Positions 27,886-39,276 of a stretch of DNA of 64,000 nucleotides are shown piece by piece. Numbering within the stretch: position 1 is the stretch's first letter; the number at the start of each line of letters is the position of its first letter. Position numbers and translations under genes: made by a program. This DNA is from Ectopseudomonas mendocina (GTDB lineage: Bacteria; Pseudomonadota; Gammaproteobacteria; Pseudomonadales; Pseudomonadaceae), in assembly GCF_016008875.1 (NCBI RefSeq), contig NZ_JADTQG010000009.1, positions 1 through 64,000 of the forward strand, given 5' to 3'. Below the pieces are notes generated by a model. The model was not told the origin of the DNA. It made no database searches and saw only the letters and a list, made by a program, of their open reading frames with translations.

Positions 27886-29496
27886 ATGACCAGTTTGCAT
27901 GCTGACGAAGCTTTCCTGGCCCATTACCAGTTCAGCCACGATCCCTTCGCGCCACGAGTGCCTGGCTTCAAGTTCTTCCCGGCGCAACGCAAGCCGGTGT
28001 TGGGGCAGTTACATCACCTTGCGCGCTACAGCCAGCTCCTGCTGGCGGTGGTGGGGCCTGAAGGTAGCGGCAAGACGCTGTTGCGTCAGGCGTTGGTTGC
28101 GAGTACCAACAAGCAGGCGGTGCAGAGCATCGTCATTGCGCAGGGTGTCGCGGATAGCGAGTCGCTGCTGCGCCAAGTGGCGCAGGGCTTGTCCATCGCT
28201 CAGGCTGATGTGCGCTCGATCCTGGCTCAGGTTGGACAGTTGGCGCTGACCGGTCAGGAGGTTTACCTGCTGATCGATGATGCGGATCAGCTGGATGATG
28301 TTGCGCTGAAGAATCTGCTGGTACTCGCTGCAGGGGGCGACGAAGGGCGTCCGCACGTCTTTCTGTTTGCCGAGCACGAATTGTTGGCTCGGCTGGAAGC
28401 TCTGGCGGGCGGCGAAGAGTGCTATCACGCCATCGAGCTTCAGCCCTATGCCGAGGACGAAACGCGCGAATATCTTGCGCTGCGGCTGGAAGGGGCTGGG
28501 CAGGACATCGGGCTGTTGGCCGATGAGCAGATCGAGGATATTCACGCGCGCTCCCAGGGTTGGCCGGGTGCGATCAATCAGGAGGCGCGTGAATTGCTGG
28601 TCGAGCAGATGCTTGCGCAGCGGGCTGCCGGGCGTGGCGCTGCAGGCGGTGGTTTCGCTTTGCCGAAAAAACATCTGTTGGCGCTAGCGGTCGTTCTGGT
28701 TGGCGTCGCTGCCGCCTGGTTCATGCAGGGGCGCGAATCTTCCACTCCTGAGCCGGTAGCCAGTAATACGTCTCTGCCCTTGCAATCTTCCACTCCGGCA
28801 GTCGAGGCTGAAGAGCCCGCGCAGGAGCCTGCGTCGGAGAGTCGCACGCCGGCCATCGAGTTCGCGGGTGCCAGCCAGCCACTGCCCCTGCCGCTGGTGG
28901 GTGAATCGCAGACCGTGATTCGCCAGCCGTTGGCCGAAGCAGCCGGTGAGGAGTTGGATAACTTCGAGCCGCCGGCCTCGCCTGAGCCCTCGACAGCGAC
29001 ACTGCCATCGACTCCAATCCCTGCTGCACCTGCACCTGCACCTGCACCTGCACCTGCACCTGCACCTGCACCTGCACCTGCACCTGCACCTGCACCTGCA
29101 CCTGCGAAGCAGCCTGAGCCGGCGGCGCCCAAGCCCGCGGCTCCTGCTCCTGCTCCGGCTCCGGTGCCTGCGGCCAAGCCCGCGCCTGCTTCAACAGCCG
29201 CGCCTGCTGCAGCCTCGGGTGGCTGGTATGCGCAGCAGCCGGCGTCCCGCTATGCCTTGCAGGTCGTCGGGTCGCGTTCGGAGGCCAACATTCAGGCGCT
29301 GGTGCGTGAGGGGGGCAGCGAGTACCGCTATTTCAAGAAGATCCACCAGGGGCAGCCGCTGTATGTGCTGACCTATGGTAGCTTCTCCAGTCGCGATGCC
29401 GCGCAGGCGGCCGTGAAGACTCTCCCTGCCACGCTGCAGGCCGGCAAGCCCTGGCCTCGTACTCTGGGCAGCATCCAGCAGGAAATGAGCCGCTAA
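27886..29496 (+). CDS. DamX-like AAA ATPase with C-terminal SPOR domain
   Basis: 536 aa. The cytoplasmic N terminus is an ExeA/MSHA-type AAA domain with Walker A GPEGSGKT (residues 57-64) and LLIDDADQLDD; a membrane segment follows at about 263-283; a long acidic then Pro/Ala-rich periplasmic linker (about 285-450) contains the (PA)n tract encoded by twelve perfect CCTGCA copies; a SPOR domain (about 455-530) ends the protein. The position after aroB and the membrane-plus-SPOR layout match DamX, a septal-ring protein, although E. coli DamX has lost most of the ATPase. It begins 10 bases after aroB, so it belongs to the pil-aro transcription unit. Confidence 0.88.
   Translation: MTSLHADEAFLAHYQFSHDPFAPRVPGFKFFPAQRKPVLGQLHHLARYSQLLLAVVGPEGSGKTLLRQALVASTNKQAVQSIVIAQGVADSESLLRQVAQGLSIAQADVRSILAQVGQLALTGQEVYLLIDDADQLDDVALKNLLVLAAGGDEGRPHVFLFAEHELLARLEALAGGEECYHAIELQPYAEDETREYLALRLEGAGQDIGLLADEQIEDIHARSQGWPGAINQEARELLVEQMLAQRAAGRGAAGGGFALPKKHLLALAVVLVGVAAAWFMQGRESSTPEPVASNTSLPLQSSTPAVEAEEPAQEPASESRTPAIEFAGASQPLPLPLVGESQTVIRQPLAEAAGEELDNFEPPASPEPSTATLPSTPIPAAPAPAPAPAPAPAPAPAPAPAPAPAPAKQPEPAAPKPAAPAPAPAPVPAAKPAPASTAAPAAASGGWYAQQPASRYALQVVGSRSEANIQALVREGGSEYRYFKKIHQGQPLYVLTYGSFSSRDAAQAAVKTLPATLQAGKPWPRTLGSIQQEMSR
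29029..29100 (+). repeat. (CCTGCA)12 hexanucleotide tandem repeat
   Basis: Twelve perfect copies of CCTGCA, encoding alternating Pro-Ala in the periplasmic linker of the DamX-like protein. A near-match unit follows (CCTGCG). Changes in copy number keep the reading frame and alter linker length by two residues per unit. Confidence 0.97.
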
Positions 29497-29583
29497 GCGC
29501 TCTGTCCCAAGATGACCGCTTGGTCGCTAGCACGACCTTGCGGTCTTATCCTTCGGTTTTGCGACATTAATTTTCACCCCCTC

Positions 29584-29623
29584 GTCACGAAAATTTGTGA
29601 CGCCTTGGGTGGATATGTACAAT
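29584..29623 (+). promoter_or_regulatory. gltB promoter with overlapping palindrome
   Basis: TTGTGA (29595-29600) and TACAAT (29618-29623) are 17 bases apart, a good sigma-70 pair about 113 bases before the gltB ATG. The inverted repeat GTCACGAAAATTTGTGAC (29584-29601) has GTCAC/GTGAC arms and covers the -35 box, a position suited to a repressor. The binding protein is unknown. Confidence 0.6.
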
Positions 29624-29735
29624 GACCTCCCTTTTGCCCAGAGCAAAGCTGGCCCGTGCCCGCTATTCGGGTTTAAGTAATTGAATTAGAAAGTAATTTG
29701 CCTGAGGTCTAGGCAGCCTGGTGAGAGTTTCCCCT

Positions 29736-32700
29736 ATGAAAGCAGGTTTGTACCGTCCTGATGAGTTCAAGGATAACTGCGGCTTCGGCTTGATCGCCCA
29801 TATGCAAGGTGAGGCTAGCCATCACCTGCTCAAGACCGCTATTGAGGCCCTCACCTGCATGACCCACCGCGGCGGTATCAACGCCGACGGCAAGACCGGT
29901 GATGGCTGCGGCCTGCTGATCCAGAAGCCCGATCAATTCCTGCGCGCCATCGCCCAGGAGCAATTCGGCGTCGAACTGCCTGGGCAATATGCCGTGGGCA
30001 TGGTGTTCTTCAATCAGGATTCGGCCAAGGCCGAAGCCGCGCGCGAGAACATGAACCGCGAAATCCTGGCGGCCGGCCTGCAACTGGTGGGCTGGCGCAA
30101 GGTGCCGATCGACACCAGCGTGCTGGGCAGGCTGGCACTGGAGCGCCTGCCGCAGATCGAGCAGGTGTTCATCGGCGGTGATGGTTTGTCCGACCAGGAA
30201 TTCGCCATCAAGCTGTTCAGCGCCCGCCGTCGTTCCTCGGTGGCCAACGCCGACGACAGCGATCACTACATCTGCAGCTTTTCGCACAAGACCATCATCT
30301 ATAAAGGCCTGATGATGCCTGCGGACCTGCAGCAGTTCTACCCGGATCTGGGTGACGAGCGCCTGCAGACCGCCATCGCGGTCTTCCACCAGCGCTTTTC
30401 CACCAACACGCTGCCGAAGTGGCCGCTGGCGCAGCCGTTCCGCTATCTCGCGCACAACGGCGAGATCAACACCATCACCGGCAACCGCAACTGGGCGCAG
30501 GCTCGGCGTACCAAGTTTGCCAACGAGCTGATCCCCGATCTCGATGAGTTGGGTCCGCTGGTCAACCGCGTTGGTTCCGACTCCTCGAGCATGGACAACA
30601 TGCTCGAGCTGATGGTCACCGGCGGCATCGACCTGTTCCGCGGCCTGCGCATGATCATTCCGCCGGCCTGGCAGAACGTCGAGACCATGGACGCCGACCT
30701 GCGCGCGTTCTACGAATACAACTCCATGCACATGGAGCCCTGGGATGGCCCGGCCGGCGTGGTGCTGACCGATGGGCGCCATGCCGTGTGCCTGCTCGAC
30801 CGTAACGGTCTGCGCCCGGCGCGTTGGGTTACCACCAAGAACGGCTACATCACCCTGGCATCGGAAATCGGCGTGTGGGATTACCAGCCCGAGGACGTCA
30901 TCGCCAAGGGGCGTGTCGGCCCGGGGCAGATCCTCGCCGTCGACACCGAGACCGGCCAGGTGCTGGATACCGAGTCCATCGACAGCCGCCTGAAGTCGCG
31001 CCACCCCTACAAGCTGTGGCTGCGCAAGCATGCCCAGCGCATCAAGGCGACGCTGGAAGACCGCGACCATGGTTCGGCCTTCTACGACCCGGACCAGCTC
31101 AAGCAGTACATGAAGATGTTCCAGGTCACCTTCGAGGAGCGTGATCAAGTCCTGCGCCCACTCGGTGAGCAGGGCCAGGAAGCCGTCGGCTCCATGGGCG
31201 ATGACACGCCGATGGCGGTGCTTAGCCAGCGCGTACGTTCGCCCTACGACTACTTCCGCCAGCAGTTCGCGCAGGTCACCAACCCGCCGATCGACCCGCT
31301 GCGTGAAGCGATCGTCATGTCCCTGGAAATCTGCCTGGGCGCCGAGCGCAATATCTTCAGCGAGTCGCCTGAGCACGCCACCCGCGTGATCCTCAGCAGC
31401 CCGGTGATCTCGCCGGCCAAGTGGCGCGCGCTGATGAACCTGGATCGCCCGGGCTTTGACCGTCATGTCATCGACATGAACTACGACGAGTCGCTGGGAC
31501 TGGAAGCGGCCGTGCGCAATATGGCCGACCAGGCCGAGGAAGCCGTGCGTGCCGGCAAGGTGTTGTTGGTACTGAGCGACCGTCACATCGCCCCGGGCAA
31601 GCTGCCGGCGCATGCCGCGCTGGTCACCGGTGCCGTGCATCACCGCCTGACCGAGAAAGGTCTGCGCTGCGACTGCAACATCCTGGTAGAAACCGCCACC
31701 GCGCGTGACCCGCACCACTACGCCGTGCTGCTGGGCTTCGGCGCCTCGGCGGTCTACCCGTTCCTGGCCTACGAAGTGCTGGGCGACCTGATCCGCACCG
31801 GCGAAGTGCTGGGCGATCTGTACGAAGTCTTCAAGTACTACCGCAAGGGCATCTCCAAGGGCCTGCTGAAGATCCTGTCGAAGATGGGCATCTCCACGGT
31901 CGCGTCCTACCGCGGGGCGCAACTGTTCGAGGCCGTCGGCCTGGCCGATGAAGTCACCGAGCTGTGCTTCCGGGGTGTGGCCAGCCGCATCCAGGGCGCG
32001 CGCTTCGTCGATATCGAAAGCGAGCAGAAGCTGCTGTCCTTCGAGGCCTGGAACAATCGCAAGCCGATCCAGCAGGGCGGTCTGCTCAAGTTCGTCTACG
32101 GCGGCGAGTACCACGCCTACAACCCGGACGTGGTGCGCACGCTGCAGGAAGCCGTGCAGCAGGGCAACTACGCCAAGTACAAGGAATACTCGACGCTGGT
32201 CGACACCCGTCCGGTGTCGATGATCCGCGACCTGCTCAAGGTCAAGGAGTCCGCCACGCCGATCACTCTCGACCAGGTCGAGCCGCTGGAGTCGATCTTC
32301 AAGCGTTTCGACGCCGCCGGCATCTCCCTCGGCGCGCTGTCGCCGGAGGCGCACGAGGCGCTGGCCGAGGCGATGAACCGTCTGGGTGGTCGTTCCAACT
32401 CCGGCGAGGGCGGCGAAGACCCGGCCCGCTACGGCACCATCAAGAGCTCGAAGATCAAGCAGGTGGCCACCGGCCGTTTTGGCGTGACCCCGGAATACCT
32501 GGTCAACGCCGAAGTGCTGCAGATCAAGGTGGCCCAGGGCGCCAAGCCCGGTGAGGGCGGCCAACTGCCGGGCGGCAAGGTCAATGGCCTGATCGCCAAG
32601 CTGCGCTACGCAGTGCCGGGCGTGACCCTGATCTCGCCGCCGCCGCACCACGATATCTACTCGATCGAAGACCTGGCGCAGCTGATCTATGACCTCAAGC

Positions 32701-34184
32701 AGGTCAACCCGAAGGCGCTGGTGTCGGTCAAGCTGGTGGCGGAAGCCGGCGTCGGCACCATCGCTGCCGGTGTGGCCAAGGCCTACGCCGACCTGATCAC
32801 CATTTCCGGTTACGACGGTGGTACCGGCGCATCGCCGCTGACTTCCATCCGCTATGCCGGCGCGCCCTGGGAACTGGGCCTGGCCGAAACCCACCAGACC
32901 CTGCGCGGCAACGACCTGCGCGGCAAGGTGCGGGTGCAGACCGACGGTGGTCTGAAAACCGGTCTCGACGTGATCAAGGCAGCCATCCTCGGCGCCGAGA
33001 GCTTCGGCTTCGGTACTGCGCCGATGGTGGCCCTGGGCTGCAAGTACCTGCGCATCTGCCATCTGAACAACTGCGCCACCGGCGTGGCCACGCAGAACGA
33101 CAAGCTGCGCAAGGATCACTTCATCGGCACCGTCGAGATGGTGATGAACTTCTTCACCTACGTCGCCGAGGAAACTCGCGAGTGGCTGGCCAAGCTGGGC
33201 GTGCGCAGCCTGGAAGAGCTGATCGGGCGTACCGACCTGCTCGAGATGCTGCCGGGCGAAACCGCCAAGCAGGGCAACCTGGATCTGTCTCCGCTGCTGG
33301 CCAGCGCACATATCCCGGCTGACAAACCGCAGTTCTGCCAGGTGCCGAAGAACCCGCCGTTCGACGAAGGCCTGCTGGCCGAGAAGATGGTGGAAATGGC
33401 CAAGGACGCCATCGCCGGCAAGACCGGTGGTGAGTTCGAGCTGAACATCGGCAACTGCGACCGCTCCATCGGTGCGCGCATTTCCGGTGAGATCGCCCGT
33501 GTGCATGGCAACCAGGGCATGAACGGCGCGCCGATCACCTTCCGCTTCAAGGGCACTGCCGGTCAGAGCTTCGGCGTATGGAACGCTGGTGGCCTGCACC
33601 TGCGCCTGGAAGGCGACGCCAACGACTACGTGGGCAAGGGCATGACGGCGGGCAAGATCGTCATCACTCCGCCTGCCGGCAGCCCGTTCGCCACCGAGGA
33701 CAGCGCCATCATCGGCAACACCTGCCTGTACGGCGCCACTGGCGGCAAGCTGTTCGCCACCGGTACCGCGGGTGAGCGTTTCGCCGTGCGTAACTCCGGC
33801 GCCCACGCCGTGGTGGAAGGCACTGGCGACCACTGCTGCGAGTACATGACTGGCGGTTTCGTCTGCGTGCTGGGCAAGACCGGCTACAACTTCGGCTCCG
33901 GCATGACCGGCGGCTTCGCCTATGTGCTCGACATGGACAACGGCTTCTACGACCGCGTCAACCACGAGCTGGTGGAAATCCAACGCATCAACAACGAAGC
34001 GATGGAGGCCTACCGCAGCCACCTGGAAAGCGTGCTGGCCGAGTATGTCGAGGAAACCGGCAGCGAGTGGGGGCAGAACCTACTGGAGAACCTGGACGAT
34101 TACCTGCGCAAGTTCTGGCTGGTGAAACCGAAAGCGGCCAGTCTGAAGTCGCTGTTGTCCAGCACCCGTGCCAATCCGCAGTAA
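29736..34184 (+). CDS. gltB: Glutamate synthase, large subunit
   Basis: 1482 aa NADPH-GOGAT large subunit. Glutamine amidotransferase class II domain at the N terminus; residues KDNCGFG contain Cys15, which becomes the N-terminal nucleophile after propeptide removal. The central domain, the FMN and Fe-S synthase domain ([12 protein letters not shown] cysteine cluster) and the C-terminal beta-helix GXGXG domain are all intact. The ATG at 29736 is chosen over a GTG at 29721, because the 14-residue propeptide then matches the family. Converts glutamine and 2-oxoglutarate to two glutamates with GltD. Separated from gltD by a 118-base repeat-rich gap. Confidence 0.97.
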   Translation: MKAGLYRPDEFKDNCGFGLIAHMQGEASHHLLKTAIEALTCMTHRGGINADGKTGDGCGLLIQKPDQFLRAIAQEQFGVELPGQYAVGMVFFNQDSAKAEAARENMNREILAAGLQLVGWRKVPIDTSVLGRLALERLPQIEQVFIGGDGLSDQEFAIKLFSARRRSSVANADDSDHYICSFSHKTIIYKGLMMPADLQQFYPDLGDERLQTAIAVFHQRFSTNTLPKWPLAQPFRYLAHNGEINTITGNRNWAQARRTKFANELIPDLDELGPLVNRVGSDSSSMDNMLELMVTGGIDLFRGLRMIIPPAWQNVETMDADLRAFYEYNSMHMEPWDGPAGVVLTDGRHAVCLLDRNGLRPARWVTTKNGYITLASEIGVWDYQPEDVIAKGRVGPGQILAVDTETGQVLDTESIDSRLKSRHPYKLWLRKHAQRIKATLEDRDHGSAFYDPDQLKQYMKMFQVTFEERDQVLRPLGEQGQEAVGSMGDDTPMAVLSQRVRSPYDYFRQQFAQVTNPPIDPLREAIVMSLEICLGAERNIFSESPEHATRVILSSPVISPAKWRALMNLDRPGFDRHVIDMNYDESLGLEAAVRNMADQAEEAVRAGKVLLVLSDRHIAPGKLPAHAALVTGAVHHRLTEKGLRCDCNILVETATARDPHHYAVLLGFGASAVYPFLAYEVLGDLIRTGEVLGDLYEVFKYYRKGISKGLLKILSKMGISTVASYRGAQLFEAVGLADEVTELCFRGVASRIQGARFVDIESEQKLLSFEAWNNRKPIQQGGLLKFVYGGEYHAYNPDVVRTLQEAVQQGNYAKYKEYSTLVDTRPVSMIRDLLKVKESATPITLDQVEPLESIFKRFDAAGISLGALSPEAHEALAEAMNRLGGRSNSGEGGEDPARYGTIKSSKIKQVATGRFGVTPEYLVNAEVLQIKVAQGAKPGEGGQLPGGKVNGLIAKLRYAVPGVTLISPPPHHDIYSIEDLAQLIYDLKQVNPKALVSVKLVAEAGVGTIAAGVAKAYADLITISGYDGGTGASPLTSIRYAGAPWELGLAETHQTLRGNDLRGKVRVQTDGGLKTGLDVIKAAILGAESFGFGTAPMVALGCKYLRICHLNNCATGVATQNDKLRKDHFIGTVEMVMNFFTYVAEETREWLAKLGVRSLEELIGRTDLLEMLPGETAKQGNLDLSPLLASAHIPADKPQFCQVPKNPPFDEGLLAEKMVEMAKDAIAGKTGGEFELNIGNCDRSIGARISGEIARVHGNQGMNGAPITFRFKGTAGQSFGVWNAGGLHLRLEGDANDYVGKGMTAGKIVITPPAGSPFATEDSAIIGNTCLYGATGGKLFATGTAGERFAVRNSGAHAVVEGTGDHCCEYMTGGFVCVLGKTGYNFGSGMTGGFAYVLDMDNGFYDRVNHELVEIQRINNEAMEAYRSHLESVLAEYVEETGSEWGQNLLENLDDYLRKFWLVKPKAASLKSLLSSTRANPQ

Positions 34185-34288
34185 AGCTGCAAGCGGCAAG
34201 CCCCAGGCTGCAAGTCAGACGCAGCCACGGGCTTGCCGATCCAACGTGATTGTCTTGCAGCTTGCAGCTTGATGCTTGCCGCTGCTGT
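34185..34288. repeat. Dispersed AGCTGCAAGC-type repeat filling the gltB-gltD gap
   Basis: AGCTGCAAGCGGCAAGC begins right after the gltB stop, and a partly complementary CTTGCAGCTTGCAGCTTG with GCTTGCCGCTGCTG ends before gltD, so the gap can fold into a long imperfect hairpin. Related copies lie at 12074-12106 and 18495-18524. Confidence 0.7.
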
Positions 34289-34293
34289 TATGA

Positions 34294-35721
<1,428 letters not shown>

Positions 35722-35763
35722 TGACGCAGGGCAAGTAAAGGCGAGACAAATCGTCGCGATGGA

Positions 35764-35793
35764 CAAAAGGCACGGCACTCGTCGTGCCTTTTG
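35764..35793 (+). terminator. Terminator of gltD
   Basis: CAAAAGGCACG (35764-35774) and CGTGCCTTTTG (35783-35793) form a perfect 11-base stem in the gap between gltD and hemE, ending in TTTTGTT. It isolates hemE from gltBD. Confidence 0.85.
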
Positions 35794-35840
35794 TTATGCG
35801 CTCTGCGAAAATGCCCGCACTTTTTTCGCTGGATGCTGCC

Positions 35841-36908
35841 ATGACTGCCCTGAAGAACGACCGTTTCCTCCGTGCCCTGCTCAAGCAACCCGTGGATGTC
35901 ACGCCGATCTGGATGATGCGCCAGGCCGGCCGCTATCTGCCGGAGTACCGCGCGACCCGGGCCAAGGCCGGCGACTTCGTGAGCCTGATGAAGAATCCGG
36001 AGTTGGCTTGCGAGGTCACCATCCAGCCGCTGGATCGCTACCCGCAGCTGGATGCGGCGATTCTGTTCTCCGACATCCTCACCATCCCCGATGCCATGGG
36101 CCAAGGTCTGTACTTCGAGACCGGCGAAGGTCCGCGTTTCAAGAAGGTGATCAGCAGTCTGGCCGACATCGAGGCGTTGCCGGTGACGGATGCCGAGAAG
36201 GATCTGGGCTATGTGATGGACGCCGTGCGTACCATCCGCCGCGAGCTGAACGGCCGCGTACCGCTGATCGGCTTCTCCGGCAGTCCGTGGACGCTGGCCA
36301 CCTACATGGTCGAAGGGGGCTCGTCGAAGGATTTCCGCAAGACCAAGGCCATGCTCTACGACAACCCGCAAGCCCTGCACGCGCTGCTCGACAAGCTGGC
36401 GCAGTCGGTCACCGCTTATCTGAACGGGCAGATCATGGCGGGTGCGCAGGCGGTGCAGATCTTCGATTCCTGGGGCGGCGCGCTCTCGGCGGCTGCTTAT
36501 CAGGAGTTCTCCCTGGCCTACATGCAGAAGATCGTCGACGGTCTGATTCGCGAGCATGACGGGCGCCGCGTGCCGGTGATCCTGTTCACCAAGGGCGGTG
36601 GCCTGTGGCTCGAGTCCATGGCTGACACCGGTGCGGAAGCTCTCGGCCTGGACTGGACGTGCGACATCGGCAGCGCCCGCGCCCGTGTCGGCGACAAAGT
36701 CGCCCTGCAGGGTAATATGGACCCGGCAGTGCTGTACGCCAAGCCCGAGGCGATTCGCGCCGAGGTGGCGCGTATCCTGGCAGCCTACGGTGCCGGCGGC
36801 GGCCACGTGTTCAACCTCGGCCATGGCATCACTCCGGAAGTCGACCCGGCTCACGCTGGCGCCTTCTTCGAGGCCGTGCACGAGTTGTCGGCGCAGTATC
36901 ATCAGTGA
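35841..36908 (+). CDS. hemE: Uroporphyrinogen III decarboxylase
   Basis: 355 aa. Removes four carboxyls from uroporphyrinogen III to make coproporphyrinogen III in haem synthesis. The [16 protein letters not shown] signature and the [14 protein letters not shown] active-site segment are complete. The ATG at 35841 ([10 protein letters not shown]) is the family start; in-frame codons upstream lie over the gltD terminator and were excluded. A terminator at 36915 ends the transcript. Confidence 0.98.
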   Translation: MTALKNDRFLRALLKQPVDVTPIWMMRQAGRYLPEYRATRAKAGDFVSLMKNPELACEVTIQPLDRYPQLDAAILFSDILTIPDAMGQGLYFETGEGPRFKKVISSLADIEALPVTDAEKDLGYVMDAVRTIRRELNGRVPLIGFSGSPWTLATYMVEGGSSKDFRKTKAMLYDNPQALHALLDKLAQSVTAYLNGQIMAGAQAVQIFDSWGGALSAAAYQEFSLAYMQKIVDGLIREHDGRRVPVILFTKGGGLWLESMADTGAEALGLDWTCDIGSARARVGDKVALQGNMDPAVLYAKPEAIRAEVARILAAYGAGGGHVFNLGHGITPEVDPAHAGAFFEAVHELSAQYHQ

Positions 36909-36914
36909 CGCAAT

Positions 36915-36943
36915 AAAAAGCCCGGCAATGCCGGGCTTTTTTT
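36915..36943 (+). terminator. Bidirectional terminator between hemE and a lipoprotein gene
   Basis: AAAAAGCCCGGC (36915-36926), loop AAT, GCCGGGCTTTTTTT (36930-36943). The T-run serves hemE; the A-run on the other side serves the leftward lipoprotein gene, whose TGA (36945-36943) touches the end of the structure. Confidence 0.93.
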
Positions 36944-37374
36944 CAGAAGCCTGCTCGATACCTGGTATCGACCTTGCGCTTCTCCAGTGTGTATTGGGCG
37001 AGATCAAGCTGGCCACTACCTAGTTGGTTATCCAGCTCCTGCAGGTCCCGCTCGTGCAACTTGGCGACATGGGCCTTGGTTACGTTGTAGTTGATTGCGC
37101 GTGATGCATCGTAGCCGCTGATAGGGTCCCAAAGGATGGACAGCGGCCAGAACAGCAGGTTGACCACGCCGTATCCGTATTCGCGCCCGTAGAACGAACC
37201 GCCGCCAGGGAGCAGCCCTAGCGCGGCTCCGGTGCCAGGGCTCTTTTCCTGAACGGCTAGGCCACGGGCTTCGTAGGAGTCAAGTTCAGCTTTCTGTACG
37301 GAATTGAGTCCGTTGGCGCAGCCGGTGGTAATGACCAGAAGACCGCCAATCAATAGTGTGCGCAGGTACGGCAT
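36943..37374 (-). CDS. Hypothetical lipoprotein
   Basis: 143 aa. The signal peptide ends at TTGC (Cys19), a lipobox. The mature part has a Gly-rich segment (GLLPGGGSFYGREYGYG) followed by a hydrophobic stretch VVNLLFWPLSILWDP and a charged helical C terminus. I do not recognise the family or its function. The ATG at 37374 has AGGA upstream; the frame is open further, without signal features. It is transcribed towards hemE and shares its terminator. Confidence 0.75.
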   Translation of the reverse strand: MPYLRTLLIGGLLVITTGCANGLNSVQKAELDSYEARGLAVQEKSPGTGAALGLLPGGGSFYGREYGYGVVNLLFWPLSILWDPISGYDASRAINYNVTKAHVAKLHERDLQELDNQLGSGQLDLAQYTLEKRKVDTRYRAGF

Positions 37375-37540
37375 TGCATATCCTTGATTTATAAGTGCTT
37401 TCCTGATGCGCTTTATAGCGCGGGCGCAAGCTATCACGGGTAGTGGCGTTTGGCGATCATTTGCGGGGTTCTTTCGACGCCTCGCGCTTGTCACAGCCTT
37501 TGCATAGAATCCGAGGTCATTCAGCTCAGGGAGGTGTGCG

Positions 37541-38311
37541 ATGCGACGTGTGGTGTTCAACCAGAAGGGCGGTGTAGGCAAATCCAGCATTGCCTGCAAT
37601 CTCGCGGCGGTGAGTGCGGCGCAGGGTTATCGCACACTGTTGATCGACCTGGATGCCCAGGCCAATTCGACTCATTACCTCACCGGGCTGACCGGCGAGG
37701 AAATCCCCATGGGGATCGCTGATTTTTTCAAGCAGATCCTCTCGTCCGGGCCGTTTTCCAAGAAGGGCAAGGTCGACATCTATGAGACGCCGTTCGACAA
37801 CCTGCATGTGGTCACCGCCACCGCCGAACTGGCCGAATTGCAGCCCAAGCTGGAGCAGAAGCACAAGATCAACAAGCTGCGCAAACTGCTCGACGAATTG
37901 GCCGAAGATTATGATCACATCTACATGGACACACCGCCGGCGCTGAACTTTTATACGGTATCCGCGTTGATTGCCGCCGACCGTGTGTTGATCCCCTTCG
38001 ACTGCGACAGCTTCTCGCGCAACGCCCTGTACGGCCTGCTGGCCGAGATCGAGGAGCTCAAGGAGGATCACAACGAGGCGCTGGAGGTGGAGGGCATCGT
38101 GGTCAATCAGTTCCAGCCGCGTGCCACTCTGCCGCAGCAGCTGCTCGATGAGCTGATTGCCGAAGGGCTGCCGGTGCTGCCGGTCAATCTGATGAGTTCG
38201 GTGAAGATGCGCGAGTCGCACCAGGCCTGCATGCCGCTGATCCATCTCGATGCACGGCATAAGCTGACGCAGCAGTTCGTCGAGCTGCACGACCTACTCA
38301 ACGCCGGTTGA
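37541..38311 (+). CDS. Orphan ParA-family ATPase
   Basis: 256 aa ParA/MinD-type P-loop ATPase. The deviant Walker A KGGVGKSS (residues 9-16), LLIDLDAQAN (A' motif) and HIYMDTPPALN (Walker B) are intact. It has a good GGAGGT ribosome site. No parB, no plasmid partition site and no chemotaxis or secretion cluster lie beside it, so the cargo is unknown; this location near hemE is conserved in Pseudomonas (from memory). It is unlikely to be the chromosome-partition ParA, which normally pairs with parB. Confidence 0.88.
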   Translation: MRRVVFNQKGGVGKSSIACNLAAVSAAQGYRTLLIDLDAQANSTHYLTGLTGEEIPMGIADFFKQILSSGPFSKKGKVDIYETPFDNLHVVTATAELAELQPKLEQKHKINKLRKLLDELAEDYDHIYMDTPPALNFYTVSALIAADRVLIPFDCDSFSRNALYGLLAEIEELKEDHNEALEVEGIVVNQFQPRATLPQQLLDELIAEGLPVLPVNLMSSVKMRESHQACMPLIHLDARHKLTQQFVELHDLLNAG

Positions 38312-38319
38312 GCATGAGC

Positions 38320-38342
38320 AAGGCGCCCGGAGGCGCCTTTTT
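38320..38342 (+). terminator. Terminator of the ParA-family gene
   Basis: AAGGCGCC (38320-38327) and GGCGCCTT (38332-38339) form a perfect 8-base stem followed by TTT. It lies 9 bases after the ParA-like gene stop and before the convergent UspA gene. Confidence 0.85.
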
Positions 38343-38357
38343 CTTGGACCGCAGCCT

Positions 38358-39155
38358 CTAGCGCACCACGAATACGTCGCAAGGCGCCTTGTGCAGGAAA
38401 TGCTGTGCCAGGCTGCCCAGCAGCGCCTGGGAAAAGGCGCTGCGGCCATGGCTGCCGAGCACCAGCAGTTCACCACGGCGGGTCTTGATCTGCTCCTGCA
38501 GGCTGCGCAGGATGCCGCCCTGGAGCACTTCGTGGCTCAGCTTAGGCCCGTCGGCCGGAAGCTTCTGCGCCTCGTCATGCAGCAATTGATCAATCAGTCC
38601 CTGCTGGGTCTGCAGCTGCAGTTCGACCTGCTGCGGCGTGCCCTTGTCCGGCTCGAACACATGCAGGGCATGCAGCTCGGCCTTGCCAGGCAAAAGGAGG
38701 TAGGCCTGTCCCAGAGCGCTGCAGGCGCACAGTGAGAAGTCGATGGCGGCCAGCGCCCGTTGATAGGGCTGGAAGTCGTTGCGTGCTACCAGTAGCAGCG
38801 GCACGGTGCAGCGACGGGCGATACGGTCGAGGCTGGTGCCGGAGAAGAAGTCGTGACGTTTCTGATGCCCGCCCAGTACCAGCAGGTCGCAACCGCTGTC
38901 CTGAACCTGTTGCAGCACCACGTCCGATGGCTTGCCGCTGAGCATGCGCAGCTCGGTACCGGGCGGGGCGTATTGGGTCAGGCTGCGGTCCAGTGCCTGG
39001 CGTGCCTTTTCGTGTTGCTCACTGCTCTGACTCGGGTCCAGCACATGCAGGAGGGTCAGGCGGGCACCGTGCTGGCGTGCCAGCTGGGTGGCACGACATA
39101 GCGCCATGTCGGCGGTGTCGCGCAGGTCATGAGCGATGAGGATGTGATTGAACAT
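38358..39155 (-). CDS. Tandem universal stress protein (UspA family)
   Basis: 265 aa with two Usp domains in tandem (about 1-140 and 145-265). The C-terminal one carries the ATP-binding signature GSHGRSAFSQALLGS; in the N-terminal one the equivalent is degenerate (GGHQKRHDFFSGTSLD). Tandem Usp proteins are typically induced in stationary phase or oxygen limitation. The ATG at 39155 (MFNHILIAHD) is the family start; upstream in-frame residues were excluded. Regulation not visible. Confidence 0.92.
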   Translation of the reverse strand: MFNHILIAHDLRDTADMALCRATQLARQHGARLTLLHVLDPSQSSEQHEKARQALDRSLTQYAPPGTELRMLSGKPSDVVLQQVQDSGCDLLVLGGHQKRHDFFSGTSLDRIARRCTVPLLLVARNDFQPYQRALAAIDFSLCACSALGQAYLLLPGKAELHALHVFEPDKGTPQQVELQLQTQQGLIDQLLHDEAQKLPADGPKLSHEVLQGGILRSLQEQIKTRRGELLVLGSHGRSAFSQALLGSLAQHFLHKAPCDVFVVR

Positions 39156-39276
39156 GGTGGCGGCTCTCCTGCCGATACCCGTCGGCAATTTTATTGTGCC
39201 TGTTCAGATAGCCGCTCTTTTGACCTGTGGCAAGGTCGGGGACCGTTAACGATTGCGAATCCGCTAGCGACGCCAT

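Noticed and set aside
29029..29100. CRISPR-like tandem repeat
   Set aside because: The unit is six bases, has no spacers and is translated in frame within a conserved protein.
29709..34022. A very long minus-strand open frame (1437 codons) lying over gltB
   Set aside because: It is antisense to an intact, strongly conserved GltB. GC-rich third positions keep the complementary frame open. Its translation has no recognisable domain.
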